A stretch of DNA of 5,412 bases, from positions 1-5,412 of the forward strand of contig JAHFQD010000147.1 of assembly GCA_023266455.1 (NCBI GenBank), in the 5' to 3' direction. The notes below the pieces were generated by a model. It was not told where the DNA came from. It worked only from the letters and a program-made list of their open reading frames with translations, and searched no databases. Positions within the stretch are counted from its first letter, which is position 1. Each line of letters begins with the position of its first letter. The position numbers were made by a program, and so were the translations under genes. Positions 1 to 5,412 of this stretch are shown here, one piece after another. Source of the stretch: Candidatus Muproteobacteria bacterium. GTDB lineage: Bacteria; Pseudomonadota; Gammaproteobacteria; Acidiferrobacterales; Sulfurifustaceae.

Positions 1-437
1 CGGCGACGCACAACATGATCCCGACCAAGACCGGCGCCGCCGCCGCGGTGGCGCTGGTGCTGCCGCATTTGAACGGCAAGCTCGACGGCTTCTCGATGCG
101 CGTGCCGACGATCAACGTCTCGTTCGTCGATCTCAGCTTCGTCGCCAAGCGCGCCACCACGGTGGACGAAGTCAACAACGCCGCGAAGCAAGCGGCCGAA
201 GGCGATTTGAAGGGCATCTTTGAATTCACCAAAGAACCGCTGGTGTCGTCGGACTTCAACCACAATCCGGCGAGTTCGATCTTCGACGCGACGCTGACCA
301 AGGTTTCCGAAGGCACGTTGGTCAAGGCGTTCGCCTGGTATGACAACGAGTGGGGCTTCAGCAACCGCATGCTCGACACCACGGTGGCGCTCATGAACGC
401 CAAGGTCGACGCGCGCGAAACCGTGAGCACCACATGA
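1..437 (+). CDS. gap: Glyceraldehyde-3-phosphate dehydrogenase, C-terminal part (5' end outside window)
   Basis: GAPDH is a cytosolic glycolytic enzyme that converts glyceraldehyde 3-phosphate, NAD+ and phosphate into 1,3-bisphosphoglycerate. The reading frame is open to the window edge and begins [16 protein letters not shown], so the methionine at 15 is internal and not a start. About 144 residues are visible, a little under half of the usual length near 335. The catalytic Cys and His lie upstream and cannot be checked. Visible family marks are the phosphate-site segment IPTKTGAA, the MRVPTINVS strand with its substrate-binding Arg, [13 protein letters not shown], and [14 protein letters not shown] near the C-terminus. 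In that last motif the Asn that contacts the nicotinamide is kept, and the usual Tyr two residues after the Trp is Phe, a conservative change. The TGA stop overlaps the pgk start as ATGA, so the two genes are probably co-transcribed and translationally coupled. Confidence 0.97.
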   Translation, partial: ATHNMIPTKTGAAAAVALVLPHLNGKLDGFSMRVPTINVSFVDLSFVAKRATTVDEVNNAAKQAAEGDLKGIFEFTKEPLVSSDFNHNPASSIFDATLTKVSEGTLVKAFAWYDNEWGFSNRMLDTTVALMNAKVDARETVSTT

Positions 438-1636
438 ACGTCGTTAAGCTGACCGATCTCGATCTCGTGGGTAAGCGCGTGCTTATCCGCGAGGATCTGA
501 ACGTCCCAGTGAAGGACGGCAAGATCAGCAGCGATAAGCGCATTCGCGCGTCGCTGCCGACGATCGAATACGCTATCAAGGCCGGCGCCAAGGTGATGGT
601 GATGTCGCACCTCGGCCGCCCGGAAGAGGGCAAGTACACGGAAGAAGATTCGCTCAGGCCGGTGGCCGACGTGTTGTCGACGTTGCTCGGCAAAAACGTG
701 CCGTTGGTGAAGGACTATCTCGACAAAGCGCCGGCGCTCAAAAACGGCGATGTGGTGCTGTTCGAGAACGTTCGTTTCAACAAGGGCGAGAAGAAAAATA
801 ACGACGACCTCGCGAAGAAGTACGCGGCGTTATGCGACGTCTACGTCATGGACGCCTTCGGCACCGCGCATCGCGCTGAAGCGTCGACGTACGGCGCCGG
901 CGTGTACGCGCCGGTCGCGTGTGCCGGCATCCTCTTGGCGCAAGAGCTCGACGCGTTAACCAAAGCCTTGGCGAAACCGAAGCGTCCGTTGGTGGCGATC
1001 GTCGCCGGCTCCAAGGTATCGACCAAGCTGACGGTGCTGGAAAATCTGGCGCAGGTCGTGGATCAGCTCATCGTTGGCGGCGGCATCGCCAATACGTTCA
1101 TCGCCGCGGCCGGACACAAGATTGGCAAGTCGTTGTCGGAAGCCGATCTGGTGGACACCGCCAAGAAATTAATGGCGCAAGCCAAGGCGCGCGGCGCGGA
1201 GATTCCGGTGCCGACCGACGTGGTGGTGGCGAAAGAATTCAGCGAAACCGCCAAGGCCACGATTAAGAACGTTTCGGAGATCGCCGACGACGACATGATT
1301 CTCGACATCGGTCCCGAAACCGCCAAACGGTTAGGCGAGATGTTGAAGAAAGCCGGCACCATCGTCTGGAACGGCCCGGTCGGCGTGTTCGAGTTCGATC
1401 AGTTCGGCGAAGGCACGAAAGTATTGGCGCACGCCATCGCGGAGAGCCCGGCGTTCTCCATCGCCGGTGGCGGTGACACGCTGGCGGCGGTTGCGAAGTA
1501 CGGCATCGCCGACAAGGTGTCTTACATTTCCACCGGCGGCGGCGCCTTCCTCGAATTTCTGGAAGGCAAGCGACTCCCCGCGGTCGAGATGCTCGAGCAA
1601 CGCGCACGCAGCGAACGCATCGCTAGCCAAGCGTAG
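434..1636 (+). CDS. pgk: Phosphoglycerate kinase
   Basis: PGK transfers phosphate from 1,3-bisphosphoglycerate to ADP, the first ATP-yielding step of glycolysis, in the cytosol. The product is 400 residues; E. coli Pgk is 387. I chose the ATG at 434 because it gives the family N-terminus [19 protein letters not shown]; the in-frame ATG at 350 would add 28 residues read out of frame from gap. A weak GTGAG ribosome-binding stretch lies at 423-427. N-domain substrate residues are in place: D21 and N23 (DLNVP), R36, the HLGRP loop at 59-63, R114 (ENVRFN) and R147 (HRAE). C-domain nucleotide-site motifs are GSKVSTK (192-198), GGGIANTF (215-222), NGPVGVFE (313-320) and GGGDT (345-349). No catalytic residue appears lost. 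The start overlaps the gap stop by four bases, and a strong hairpin follows the stop codon. Identification is certain at family level. Confidence 0.98.
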   Translation: MNVVKLTDLDLVGKRVLIREDLNVPVKDGKISSDKRIRASLPTIEYAIKAGAKVMVMSHLGRPEEGKYTEEDSLRPVADVLSTLLGKNVPLVKDYLDKAPALKNGDVVLFENVRFNKGEKKNNDDLAKKYAALCDVYVMDAFGTAHRAEASTYGAGVYAPVACAGILLAQELDALTKALAKPKRPLVAIVAGSKVSTKLTVLENLAQVVDQLIVGGGIANTFIAAAGHKIGKSLSEADLVDTAKKLMAQAKARGAEIPVPTDVVVAKEFSETAKATIKNVSEIADDDMILDIGPETAKRLGEMLKKAGTIVWNGPVGVFEFDQFGEGTKVLAHAIAESPAFSIAGGGDTLAAVAKYGIADKVSYISTGGGAFLEFLEGKRLPAVEMLEQRARSERIASQA

Positions 1637-1641
1637 CGGTT

Positions 1642-1679
1642 GACGAGTAAACGCCGATGGCGTTTACTCGTCTTTCGTT
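1642..1679 (+). terminator. Perfect 14-bp hairpin between pgk and pyk
   Basis: GACGAGTAAACGCC (1642-1655) and GGCGTTTACTCGTC (1659-1672) are exact reverse complements around a GAT loop, and TTTCGTT follows. The shape fits a factor-independent terminator with an imperfect U-tract, or a stabilising or attenuating hairpin inside a gap-pgk-pyk transcript. It begins six bases after the pgk stop and ends 25 bases before the pyk start. Confidence 0.65.
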
Positions 1680-1697
1680 ACTCTTCAAGCTTCGCTC

Positions 1698-3143
1698 ATG
1701 CCGCGTAGAACAAAAATCGTCGCCACCCTCGGCCCGGCCACCGACGCTCCCGATGTATTGAACCGGTTGATCGAAACCGGCGTCGATGTCGTCCGCCTCA
1801 ACTTTTCCCACGGCAAGCACGAAACGCATTTCCAACGCGCCAAGCAAGCGCTCGCTGCTGCCTTGGCTTGCGGTCGTTCGCTCGGGGTTCTCGTCGATTT
1901 GCAGGGGCCGAAGATTCGCATCGGCAAATTCAAAACCGGCGGCACCTTGCTACAACACGGCGCGCGCTTCACGCTCGACGCCGATATGGATTTGAACGAA
2001 GGCACTGACAACAGCGTCGGGCTCACTTATAAACAACTCACGCGCGATGTAACGCCGGGCACGGCGCTGCTGCTCGACGACGGGCGCATCATGCTGCGCG
2101 TCGAAGACGTCAAAGGTCAAAAGATCGTTTGCTACGTCATCAACGGTGGCGAGTTGAGCGACAACAAAGGCATCAATCGTCAAGGCGGCGGTTTATCCGC
2201 CGCGGCCCTGACCGACAAAGATCGCGAAGACATCAAAGCGGCCGCGCAAATCGGCGCCGATTATCTGGCGGTGTCGTTCCCGCGTTCGGCGGCCGACATT
2301 ATCGAAGCCCGCGAACTGCTGCGCGCCGCCGGCGGTAAGGGCGGCATCGTCGCCAAGATCGAACGCGCGGAAGCCGTAGACAACATCGAAGATATTTTGC
2401 GGGTATCCGAGGCCGTCATGATCGCGCGCGGCGATCTGGGCGTGGAAATCGGCGACGCCGCAGTGCCGCCGGTGCAAAAGCGCATCATCAAACTTGCGCG
2501 CCAGATGAACCGCGTGACGATCACGGCCACGCAAATGATGGAATCGATGATCGAGAGCCCGATTCCGACACGCGCCGAAGTTTCCGACGTTGCCAACGCC
2601 GTGCTCGATGGCACCGACGCCGTCATGCTCTCCGCCGAGACCGCGAGCGGCGCGCATCCCATCGAAGCCGTCGCCGCCATGGACCGCGTGTGCCGCGTCG
2701 CCGAGCAACAATACGAAGCGACGCATGGCACCATCCGCGACGACGCGTTTCAGCGCGTCGACGAGGCGGTCGGCAACGCCGTGATGTATGTCGGCAACCA
2801 TCTTCCCGTACGCGCGATCGCCGCGCTAACCGAATCCGGTTCCACGACCTTGTGGATGTCGCGCATCAGCTCGGCATTGCCGATTTATGCGCTCACGCCG
2901 CGTGAAGATACGCAGCGTAAATTGACGTTGTATCGCGGGGTTTATCCGGTGCGCTTCGAGACGCGTAGTACCGATCCGAATATGGTGCTTAAGGATGCGG
3001 TGAAGTTGTTACGCTATCGCGGTGCGGTGGGGGATGACGATTTTGTGATCCTCACTATCGGCGAACCTTTGGCTAAACCCGGCGGCACCAACACGATGAA
3101 GATCGTGAATGTTCGAGACGTGAAGAACGAGATCGGATTTTGA
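1698..3143 (+). CDS. pyk: Pyruvate kinase, PykA-like, with K+-independent signature
   Basis: Pyruvate kinase converts phosphoenolpyruvate and ADP to pyruvate and ATP in the cytosol. The product is 481 residues, about the length of E. coli PykA (480), and starts MPRRTKIVATLGPAT. This ATG is the only start codon in frame before an upstream TGA at 1641. No clear Shine-Dalgarno sequence precedes it, which is unusual for a highly expressed gene. Active-site motifs are VVRLNFSHG (31-39; R33, N35, S37), DLQGPKIR (67-74), IVAKIERAEA (217-226; catalytic K220, metal ligand E222), ARGDLGVE (243-250; metal ligand D246) and ITATQMMESM (275-284; T278). The C-terminal regulatory-type domain is complete, ending near GGTNTMKIVNV. 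At the positions equivalent to rabbit muscle T113, K114, E117 and T120 it has L68, Q69, K72 and I75, the set known from K+-independent pyruvate kinases. It probably belongs to the gap-pgk transcript if the intervening hairpin is read through. Confidence 0.97.
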   Translation: MPRRTKIVATLGPATDAPDVLNRLIETGVDVVRLNFSHGKHETHFQRAKQALAAALACGRSLGVLVDLQGPKIRIGKFKTGGTLLQHGARFTLDADMDLNEGTDNSVGLTYKQLTRDVTPGTALLLDDGRIMLRVEDVKGQKIVCYVINGGELSDNKGINRQGGGLSAAALTDKDREDIKAAAQIGADYLAVSFPRSAADIIEARELLRAAGGKGGIVAKIERAEAVDNIEDILRVSEAVMIARGDLGVEIGDAAVPPVQKRIIKLARQMNRVTITATQMMESMIESPIPTRAEVSDVANAVLDGTDAVMLSAETASGAHPIEAVAAMDRVCRVAEQQYEATHGTIRDDAFQRVDEAVGNAVMYVGNHLPVRAIAALTESGSTTLWMSRISSALPIYALTPREDTQRKLTLYRGVYPVRFETRSTDPNMVLKDAVKLLRYRGAVGDDDFVILTIGEPLAKPGGTNTMKIVNVRDVKNEIGF

Positions 3144-3152
3144 GTTCTGGTC

Positions 3153-3180
3153 CCCTCTCCCGTCAGGGAGAGGGACAGGG
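3153..3180 (+). terminator. Hairpin after pyk, repeat-like (CCCTCTCCC/GGGAGAGGG)
   Basis: CCCTCTCCC (3153-3161) pairs perfectly with GGGAGAGGG (3166-3174) around a GTCA loop, nine bases after the pyk stop. ACAGGGTTTATTTG follows, which is only moderately T-rich. The position suits termination of the pyk transcript. From memory, CTCTCCC...GGGAGAGGG hairpins followed by a G-rich tail recur between genes in many proteobacteria, so this may also be one copy of a small dispersed repeat. Its copy number in this genome cannot be seen here. Confidence 0.6.
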
Positions 3181-3254
3181 TTTATTTGTTGTCTGCGCTT
3201 ACGCGCAATTGTCGTGTAATCCACTTTTAATTGCGGTTCTCGCACCGCGGGCGA

Positions 3255-3290
3255 GTTACTTTTTCTTTGCTTGTGCAAAGAAAAAGTAAC
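3255..3290. repeat. Perfect 16-bp inverted repeat, loop TTGT
   Basis: GTTACTTTTTCTTTGC (3255-3270) and GCAAAGAAAAAGTAAC (3275-3290) are exact reverse complements separated by four bases. It is the longest perfect stem in the window. Neither strand has a proper T-run after the stem, so a simple intrinsic terminator is not obvious; the A- and T-rich arms themselves could act in either direction. The flank CCAAAAGAAAG belongs to the larger repeat. Confidence 0.85.
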
Positions 3291-3352
3291 CCAAAAGAAA
3301 GCACGCCCGGATGGCGCGGACATGGCTGTGCTTCTCGGCATGGGGCCCCGCA

Positions 3353-3386
3353 TTCTGCCGACGCGGCATCGTGCCGCGCGGCAGAA
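3353..3386. repeat. 15-bp inverted repeat with one bulged base
   Basis: TTCTGCCG (3353-3360) pairs with CGGCAGAA (3379-3386), and CGCGGCA (3362-3368) pairs with TGCCGCG (3372-3378) around a TCG loop. A3361 is the only unpaired base in the stem. It is directly adjacent to the next hairpin, as expected of a structured repeat unit. Confidence 0.8.
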
Positions 3387-3408
3387 CCGCCTGCATCCAT
3401 GCAGGCGG
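3387..3408. repeat. 10-bp inverted repeat CCGCCTGCAT/ATGCAGGCGG
   Basis: CCGCCTGCAT (3387-3396) and ATGCAGGCGG (3399-3408) are exact reverse complements with only CC between them, so a folded form would open the inner pairs. It abuts the preceding hairpin without a spacer, and the pair could form a double stem-loop if transcribed. GGGTGCTTACCC follows at 3415-3426. Confidence 0.75.
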
Positions 3409-3505
3409 CCCTGCGGGTGCTTACCCCAAGCCTGCGATGCCCGACATGCGCCATACGGGGGCAACGTCAACTGCAACAGCTTGTACTATGTTGATGGACT
3501 TGGTT

Positions 3506-3538
3506 AATCTCACCGCACTTAACTTGCTGAGATTTTTT
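3506..3538 (+). promoter_or_regulatory. Hairpin with T-run directly upstream of the 179-residue ORF
   Basis: AATCTCA (3506-3512) pairs with TGAGATT (3528-3534) across a 15-base loop, and TTTTTT spans 3533-3538, two bases before the ATG at 3541. The only Shine-Dalgarno-like bases for that gene (TGAGA, 3528-3532) lie in the right arm. It could be a weak terminator, a structure that limits translation of the next gene, or chance in an A+T-rich spot. I see no convincing sigma70 promoter nearby. Confidence 0.35.
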
Positions 3539-3540
3539 AA

Positions 3541-4080
3541 ATGGCTTTTTTGATCATGGATTGGATCGCGTTCTTTATTGGCGTCGCGGCATTTATATTT
3601 GTCGTTCTAAAGAAAACGAACGGGTTATCGGCGCCGCAGATTTCAGCGATGTTGTTTTTCCCAACGGCGCTGATATTGGCGTCCGTGTTCGCGCCGAACA
3701 TAACCGATCTGAAATTCGGTCCCCAAGGCGTGGAGTTCAGTCTCGAATTAGCCAAGAAAGCCGCGACCGAAGTCGTCAAAAAAGATCCGGCATTCGCGGA
3801 AGCGTTGACGGCGAAGAAAGGTTCAGAGGCTCTCGCGGCGGCGCGCGAAAGAATTTCTACGGTTAAGAGTTGGGGCGATCTGGAAAGAATAATGCCCTTC
3901 GACCTCAAAAACGGCTCGATCGTTTTCTATCCCAAAGTAAACGACAAGCAGGTTCCTGTCGAAGTGAACCCCAAAGCGAAAGATTCAGAACCGTCGTTCT
4001 CCGTCGATGTGTTATCGAAAGATAATGATTGGAAACAAATCCCCGCTCAAGAACCCCGCAAGCCAGAAAAACGTTATTAA
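3541..4080 (+). CDS. Unrecognised membrane protein with two N-terminal transmembrane segments
   Basis: I do not recognise this 179-residue product and assign no function. Residues about 5-23 (IMDWIAFFIGVAAFIFVVL) and 34-51 form two hydrophobic segments joined by a short loop beginning KKTNG. By the positive-inside rule that loop is probably cytosolic, which would put both termini in the periplasm; this is inference and the Lys-rich tail weakens it. After the second segment come LKFGPQGVEFSLEL (57-70), a likely amphipathic helix rich in Ala, Lys and Glu (about 66-108), then a probably beta-rich, Lys- and Pro-rich tail (DLKNGSIVFYPK, VPVEVNPK). Two membrane helices and a mixed-charge tail are unlike the spurious frames nearby, which supports a real gene. 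ATG 3541 has a weak TGAG upstream; ATG 3556 (M6) is an alternative start that keeps the first segment. Its codons are visibly more A+T-rich than those of gap-pgk-pyk. It stands alone on this strand. Confidence 0.72.
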   Translation: MAFLIMDWIAFFIGVAAFIFVVLKKTNGLSAPQISAMLFFPTALILASVFAPNITDLKFGPQGVEFSLELAKKAATEVVKKDPAFAEALTAKKGSEALAAARERISTVKSWGDLERIMPFDLKNGSIVFYPKVNDKQVPVEVNPKAKDSEPSFSVDVLSKDNDWKQIPAQEPRKPEKRY

Positions 4081-4102
4081 GTCTAACGTCTCCACGTTAG
4101 GC
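4081..4102 (+). terminator. Hairpin immediately after the 179-residue ORF
   Basis: GTCTAACGT (4081-4089) pairs with ACGTTAGGC (4094-4102) around CTCC, nine pairs including one G-U. It starts at the base after the TAA stop. A second 5-bp hairpin CAGTA/TACTG (4102-4114) shares its last base. There is no T-run directly after, although CTATTTTCT occurs at 4118-4126. It is a plausible 3'-end structure, but a weak intrinsic terminator. Confidence 0.45.
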
Positions 4103-4247
4103 AGTAGATTACTGAAGCTATTTTCTAGTTGAATTTATGTTTTGTTGCCGTGTGCAATACAACGCCTTAACTGGCAGCATAGGTACTATGAAGGTATGCG
4201 GAAAATAAGAGCACGCTCAGTAATGCAACCGTCAGCGTCGACTACCG

Positions 4248-5412
4248 CTATGGTGAAATTGGGCTGAGGTCGGCATCGCTGTAGTTGCCGGTAAAAACTT
4301 GACCGGTGTTGCCACAAGAGTCGGTGTGACCGTAGGTATAGGTCCCAAAACGGTTGTTCAAGGTTTTGAACGCGCCGGATGGAACGGCAACCCTAGGACA
4401 ATACAGAGTGTAGTTACCGCCGGCGAGCAAGTTGTTTTGCACCGTCATGCTGACGGTCTGATCGGTCCAGTTGATAGCTGAGGTTACGTCGTGAACAAGG
4501 ATCGTGTTGTGATTAATCAGTATATTGGTTGCCGATCCGCCAATTTGAATACCATCTCCATGGCCACCGTTAACCTCCATAATGCCGGTGATGAACGAGT
4601 CTTCTATGGTGACGTCGTTATCAAAACTACCCCCATTTTCACCCCCTCGGCTGTACACCCGGTGCGCTGTAATGTTCTGCGCCGCAATAGCGGTTGTGTT
4701 GTCACCATTGATGAGTTCTACATCTTCAATGAGAAGCCGAGCGGCTCCGTTGGCTGCGGCGTTACTGGTGACATGAATTGTGTAAAAACCGCCGCAAGTA
4801 ATCTTCGAGCGGCGAATGGTGACACCCGGAGCCGTAACGGTGACACAGCCGCGAATATCCTTGCCATCTATGACGGCACCTGCGGTGGAGATCGTCATAT
4901 CTCCATTGACAAGCGTTAGTGAAGTTCCCGCTGGTATGCCGGTGTTTGTGGCATCTGGATAGCCGCACTGTGAAGGATTGGACTCGCAATGCGTCTGTAA
5001 TCCGCTAGAAGTCGGCGTTGCGGTTACTGCGCTCGATTTCGCGCCTTCGCCAACGCTGTTGATGGCGCTCACTTGATAGGTATAACTCGTACTATTCGTT
5101 AAGCCGGTATCGGTGAAAGTGGTAACCGTCGGTGAGGCGATTAAGTTTGCACCACGGTAGACCTTGTAGCCGGTCGCTCCGGTGACCGTGTTCCAGCCGA
5201 GAGTCACTTGCGCATTGCCGGCACTCGCTGAAAAACCGGTCGGAGCCGGCGGTACCGTGAGACTGTTGTAGGTAACCGTAATACTGGTTGATTTGGTATT
5301 TCCGGCCGCATCGCGCGCCGTCACAGTGATGAGGTTGGCCCCCGATTGCAGCGTGAGATTCGCTGCCGACCATGATGTCATGCCATTCGCTGTACCGCTG
5401 CCACCACGGTTA
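4248..5412 (-). CDS. Modular exported protein: Ig-like domain, fibronectin type III, parallel beta-helix (5' end outside window)
   Basis: The minus-strand frame stays open to the window edge, so the ATG at 5381 is internal; 387 residues are visible. Visible residues about 1-48 (NRGGSGTANGMTSWSAANL to ARDAAGNTKSTSITVTY) are the end of a bacterial Ig-like domain often found in tandem in secreted proteins. Residues about 53-134 are a fibronectin type III domain (PPAPTGFSAS, GATGYKVYRG, TSYTYQVSAIN, AVTATP). From about 150 to the end is a right-handed parallel beta-helix of the pectate-lyase-like fold, with successive rungs such as GAVIDGKDIRGCVTV, VTIRRSKITC, LLIEDVELI, VTIEDSFI, ILINHNTIL and MTVQNNLLAGG, plus HGDGIQ at 284-289. 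Six cysteines suggest disulfides and hence export. The signal peptide and any upstream domains are not visible. The likely role is binding or cleaving a polysaccharide at or outside the cell surface; no catalytic set is identifiable, so enzyme activity is unproven. The C-terminus shows no anchor. Confidence 0.9.
   Translation of the reverse strand, partial: NRGGSGTANGMTSWSAANLTLQSGANLITVTARDAAGNTKSTSITVTYNSLTVPPAPTGFSASAGNAQVTLGWNTVTGATGYKVYRGANLIASPTVTTFTDTGLTNSTSYTYQVSAINSVGEGAKSSAVTATPTSSGLQTHCESNPSQCGYPDATNTGIPAGTSLTLVNGDMTISTAGAVIDGKDIRGCVTVTAPGVTIRRSKITCGGFYTIHVTSNAAANGAARLLIEDVELINGDNTTAIAAQNITAHRVYSRGGENGGSFDNDVTIEDSFITGIMEVNGGHGDGIQIGGSATNILINHNTILVHDVTSAINWTDQTVSMTVQNNLLAGGNYTLYCPRVAVPSGAFKTLNNRFGTYTYGHTDSCGNTGQVFTGNYSDADLSPISP

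Larger units (their letters stand above)
3204..3430. repeat. Hairpin-rich mosaic intergenic repeat element
   Basis: This stretch is a chain of inverted repeats with no credible coding content. In order it has a CGCAATT/AATTGCG pair (3204-3210 and 3229-3235), a CTCGC/GCGAG pair (3239-3243 and 3251-3255), a perfect 16-bp stem (3255-3290), a GGGGCCCC palindrome (3342-3349), a bulged 15-bp stem (3353-3386), a 10-bp stem (3387-3408) and GGGT/ACCC (3415-3426). The GTTACTTTTTCTTTGC hairpin followed by AAAAGAAAG, and the CATGGATG-centred hairpin read on the minus strand, resemble dispersed intergenic elements I recall from Xanthomonadales and other gammaproteobacteria. Open frames across it (about 3231-3553 on plus, 3009-3476 and 3227-3454 on minus) are Arg-, Cys- and Pro-rich, differ in every frame and are best read as spurious. 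The outer boundaries are approximate. Confidence 0.6.

Noticed and set aside
350..433. Upstream in-frame extension of pgk giving 428 residues
   Set aside because: The extra 28 residues are gap sequence read in another frame; the family N-terminus begins exactly at the ATG at 434.
2193..2801. 202-residue minus-strand open frame inside pyk, with a second one at 2261-2734
   Set aside because: Both lie wholly antisense to a clear pyruvate kinase, are His/Arg- or Ser/Ala-rich and show no recognisable family; they are typical shadows of G+C-rich coding DNA.
3009..3476. 155-residue minus-strand frame from the pyk 3' end into the repeat region
   Set aside because: It overlaps coding pyk and then crosses hairpins of the repeat; its composition is unlike a folded protein.
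3481..3509. Possible promoter TTGTAC with 17-base spacing to TTAATC before the membrane-protein gene
   Set aside because: Both boxes match the sigma70 consensus poorly, so it cannot be told from background.
3231..3553. Three overlapping plus-strand frames (3231-3494, 3271-3507, 3311-3553)
   Set aside because: All cross the same inverted repeats in different frames, with Arg/Cys/Pro-rich products and no ribosome-binding sites; repeat-derived spurious ORFs of this kind are common in databases.
4081..4134. Possible integron attC site after the membrane-protein gene: GTCTAAC at 4081-4087 fits RYYYAAC, and GTTAGGC (4096-4102) or GTTGAAT (4128-4134) fits GTTRRRY
   Set aside because: The first pairing spans only 22 bases, too short for attC. 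In the second, the inner L boxes are not complementary and the R boxes pair poorly. No matching site lies upstream of the gene, and no integrase is present.
4209..4218. GAGC/GCTC mini-hairpin followed on the minus strand by TTATTTTC, a possible terminator for the beta-helix gene
   Set aside because: The stem is only four pairs with a two-base loop, too weak to call.
4491..4919. 142-residue plus-strand frame opposite the beta-helix gene
   Set aside because: It lies entirely antisense to a domain-rich reading frame and has no recognisable features of its own.

Overview
The window looks like a chromosomal segment of a gammaproteobacterium, or a close relative. The phosphoglycerate kinase and pyruvate kinase read closely like the E. 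coli Pgk and PykA families, and the order gap-pgk-pyk on one strand is a known proteobacterial arrangement of lower-glycolysis genes. The genus cannot be fixed from sequence alone; the style of the repeats hints at Xanthomonadales-like or neighbouring lineages, which is inference.

Positions 1-3143 hold a co-directional glycolytic run: the C-terminal part of glyceraldehyde-3-phosphate dehydrogenase (gap, cut by the window edge), then pgk sharing an ATGA overlap with the gap stop, then pyk after a 61-base gap that contains a perfect 14-bp hairpin. The three products act at successive or nearby steps: GAPDH makes 1,3-bisphosphoglycerate, PGK uses it to make ATP, and pyruvate kinase makes the second glycolytic ATP. 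Pyruvate kinase carries the residue signature of the K+-independent branch of its family.

Positions 3144-3540 are non-coding and rich in hairpins. A CCCTCTCCC/GGGAGAGGG hairpin follows the pyk stop. After it comes a mosaic of inverted repeats (about 3204-3430) that resembles dispersed intergenic repeat elements. A further hairpin with a T-run lies directly before the next gene. Several open frames cross this stretch, but I regard them as artefacts of the repeat.

Positions 3541-4080 encode an unrecognised 179-residue protein with two N-terminal membrane segments and a charged soluble tail, followed by a small hairpin. Converging on it from the minus strand (4248-5412) is the 3' part of a gene for a probably exported modular protein: a bacterial Ig-like domain (entering from outside the window), a fibronectin type III domain and a right-handed parallel beta-helix. 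These two genes look like accessory cargo beside a conserved housekeeping cluster, with the repeat region as the boundary. I found no RNA gene, CRISPR array, transposase or clearly new multi-gene system.
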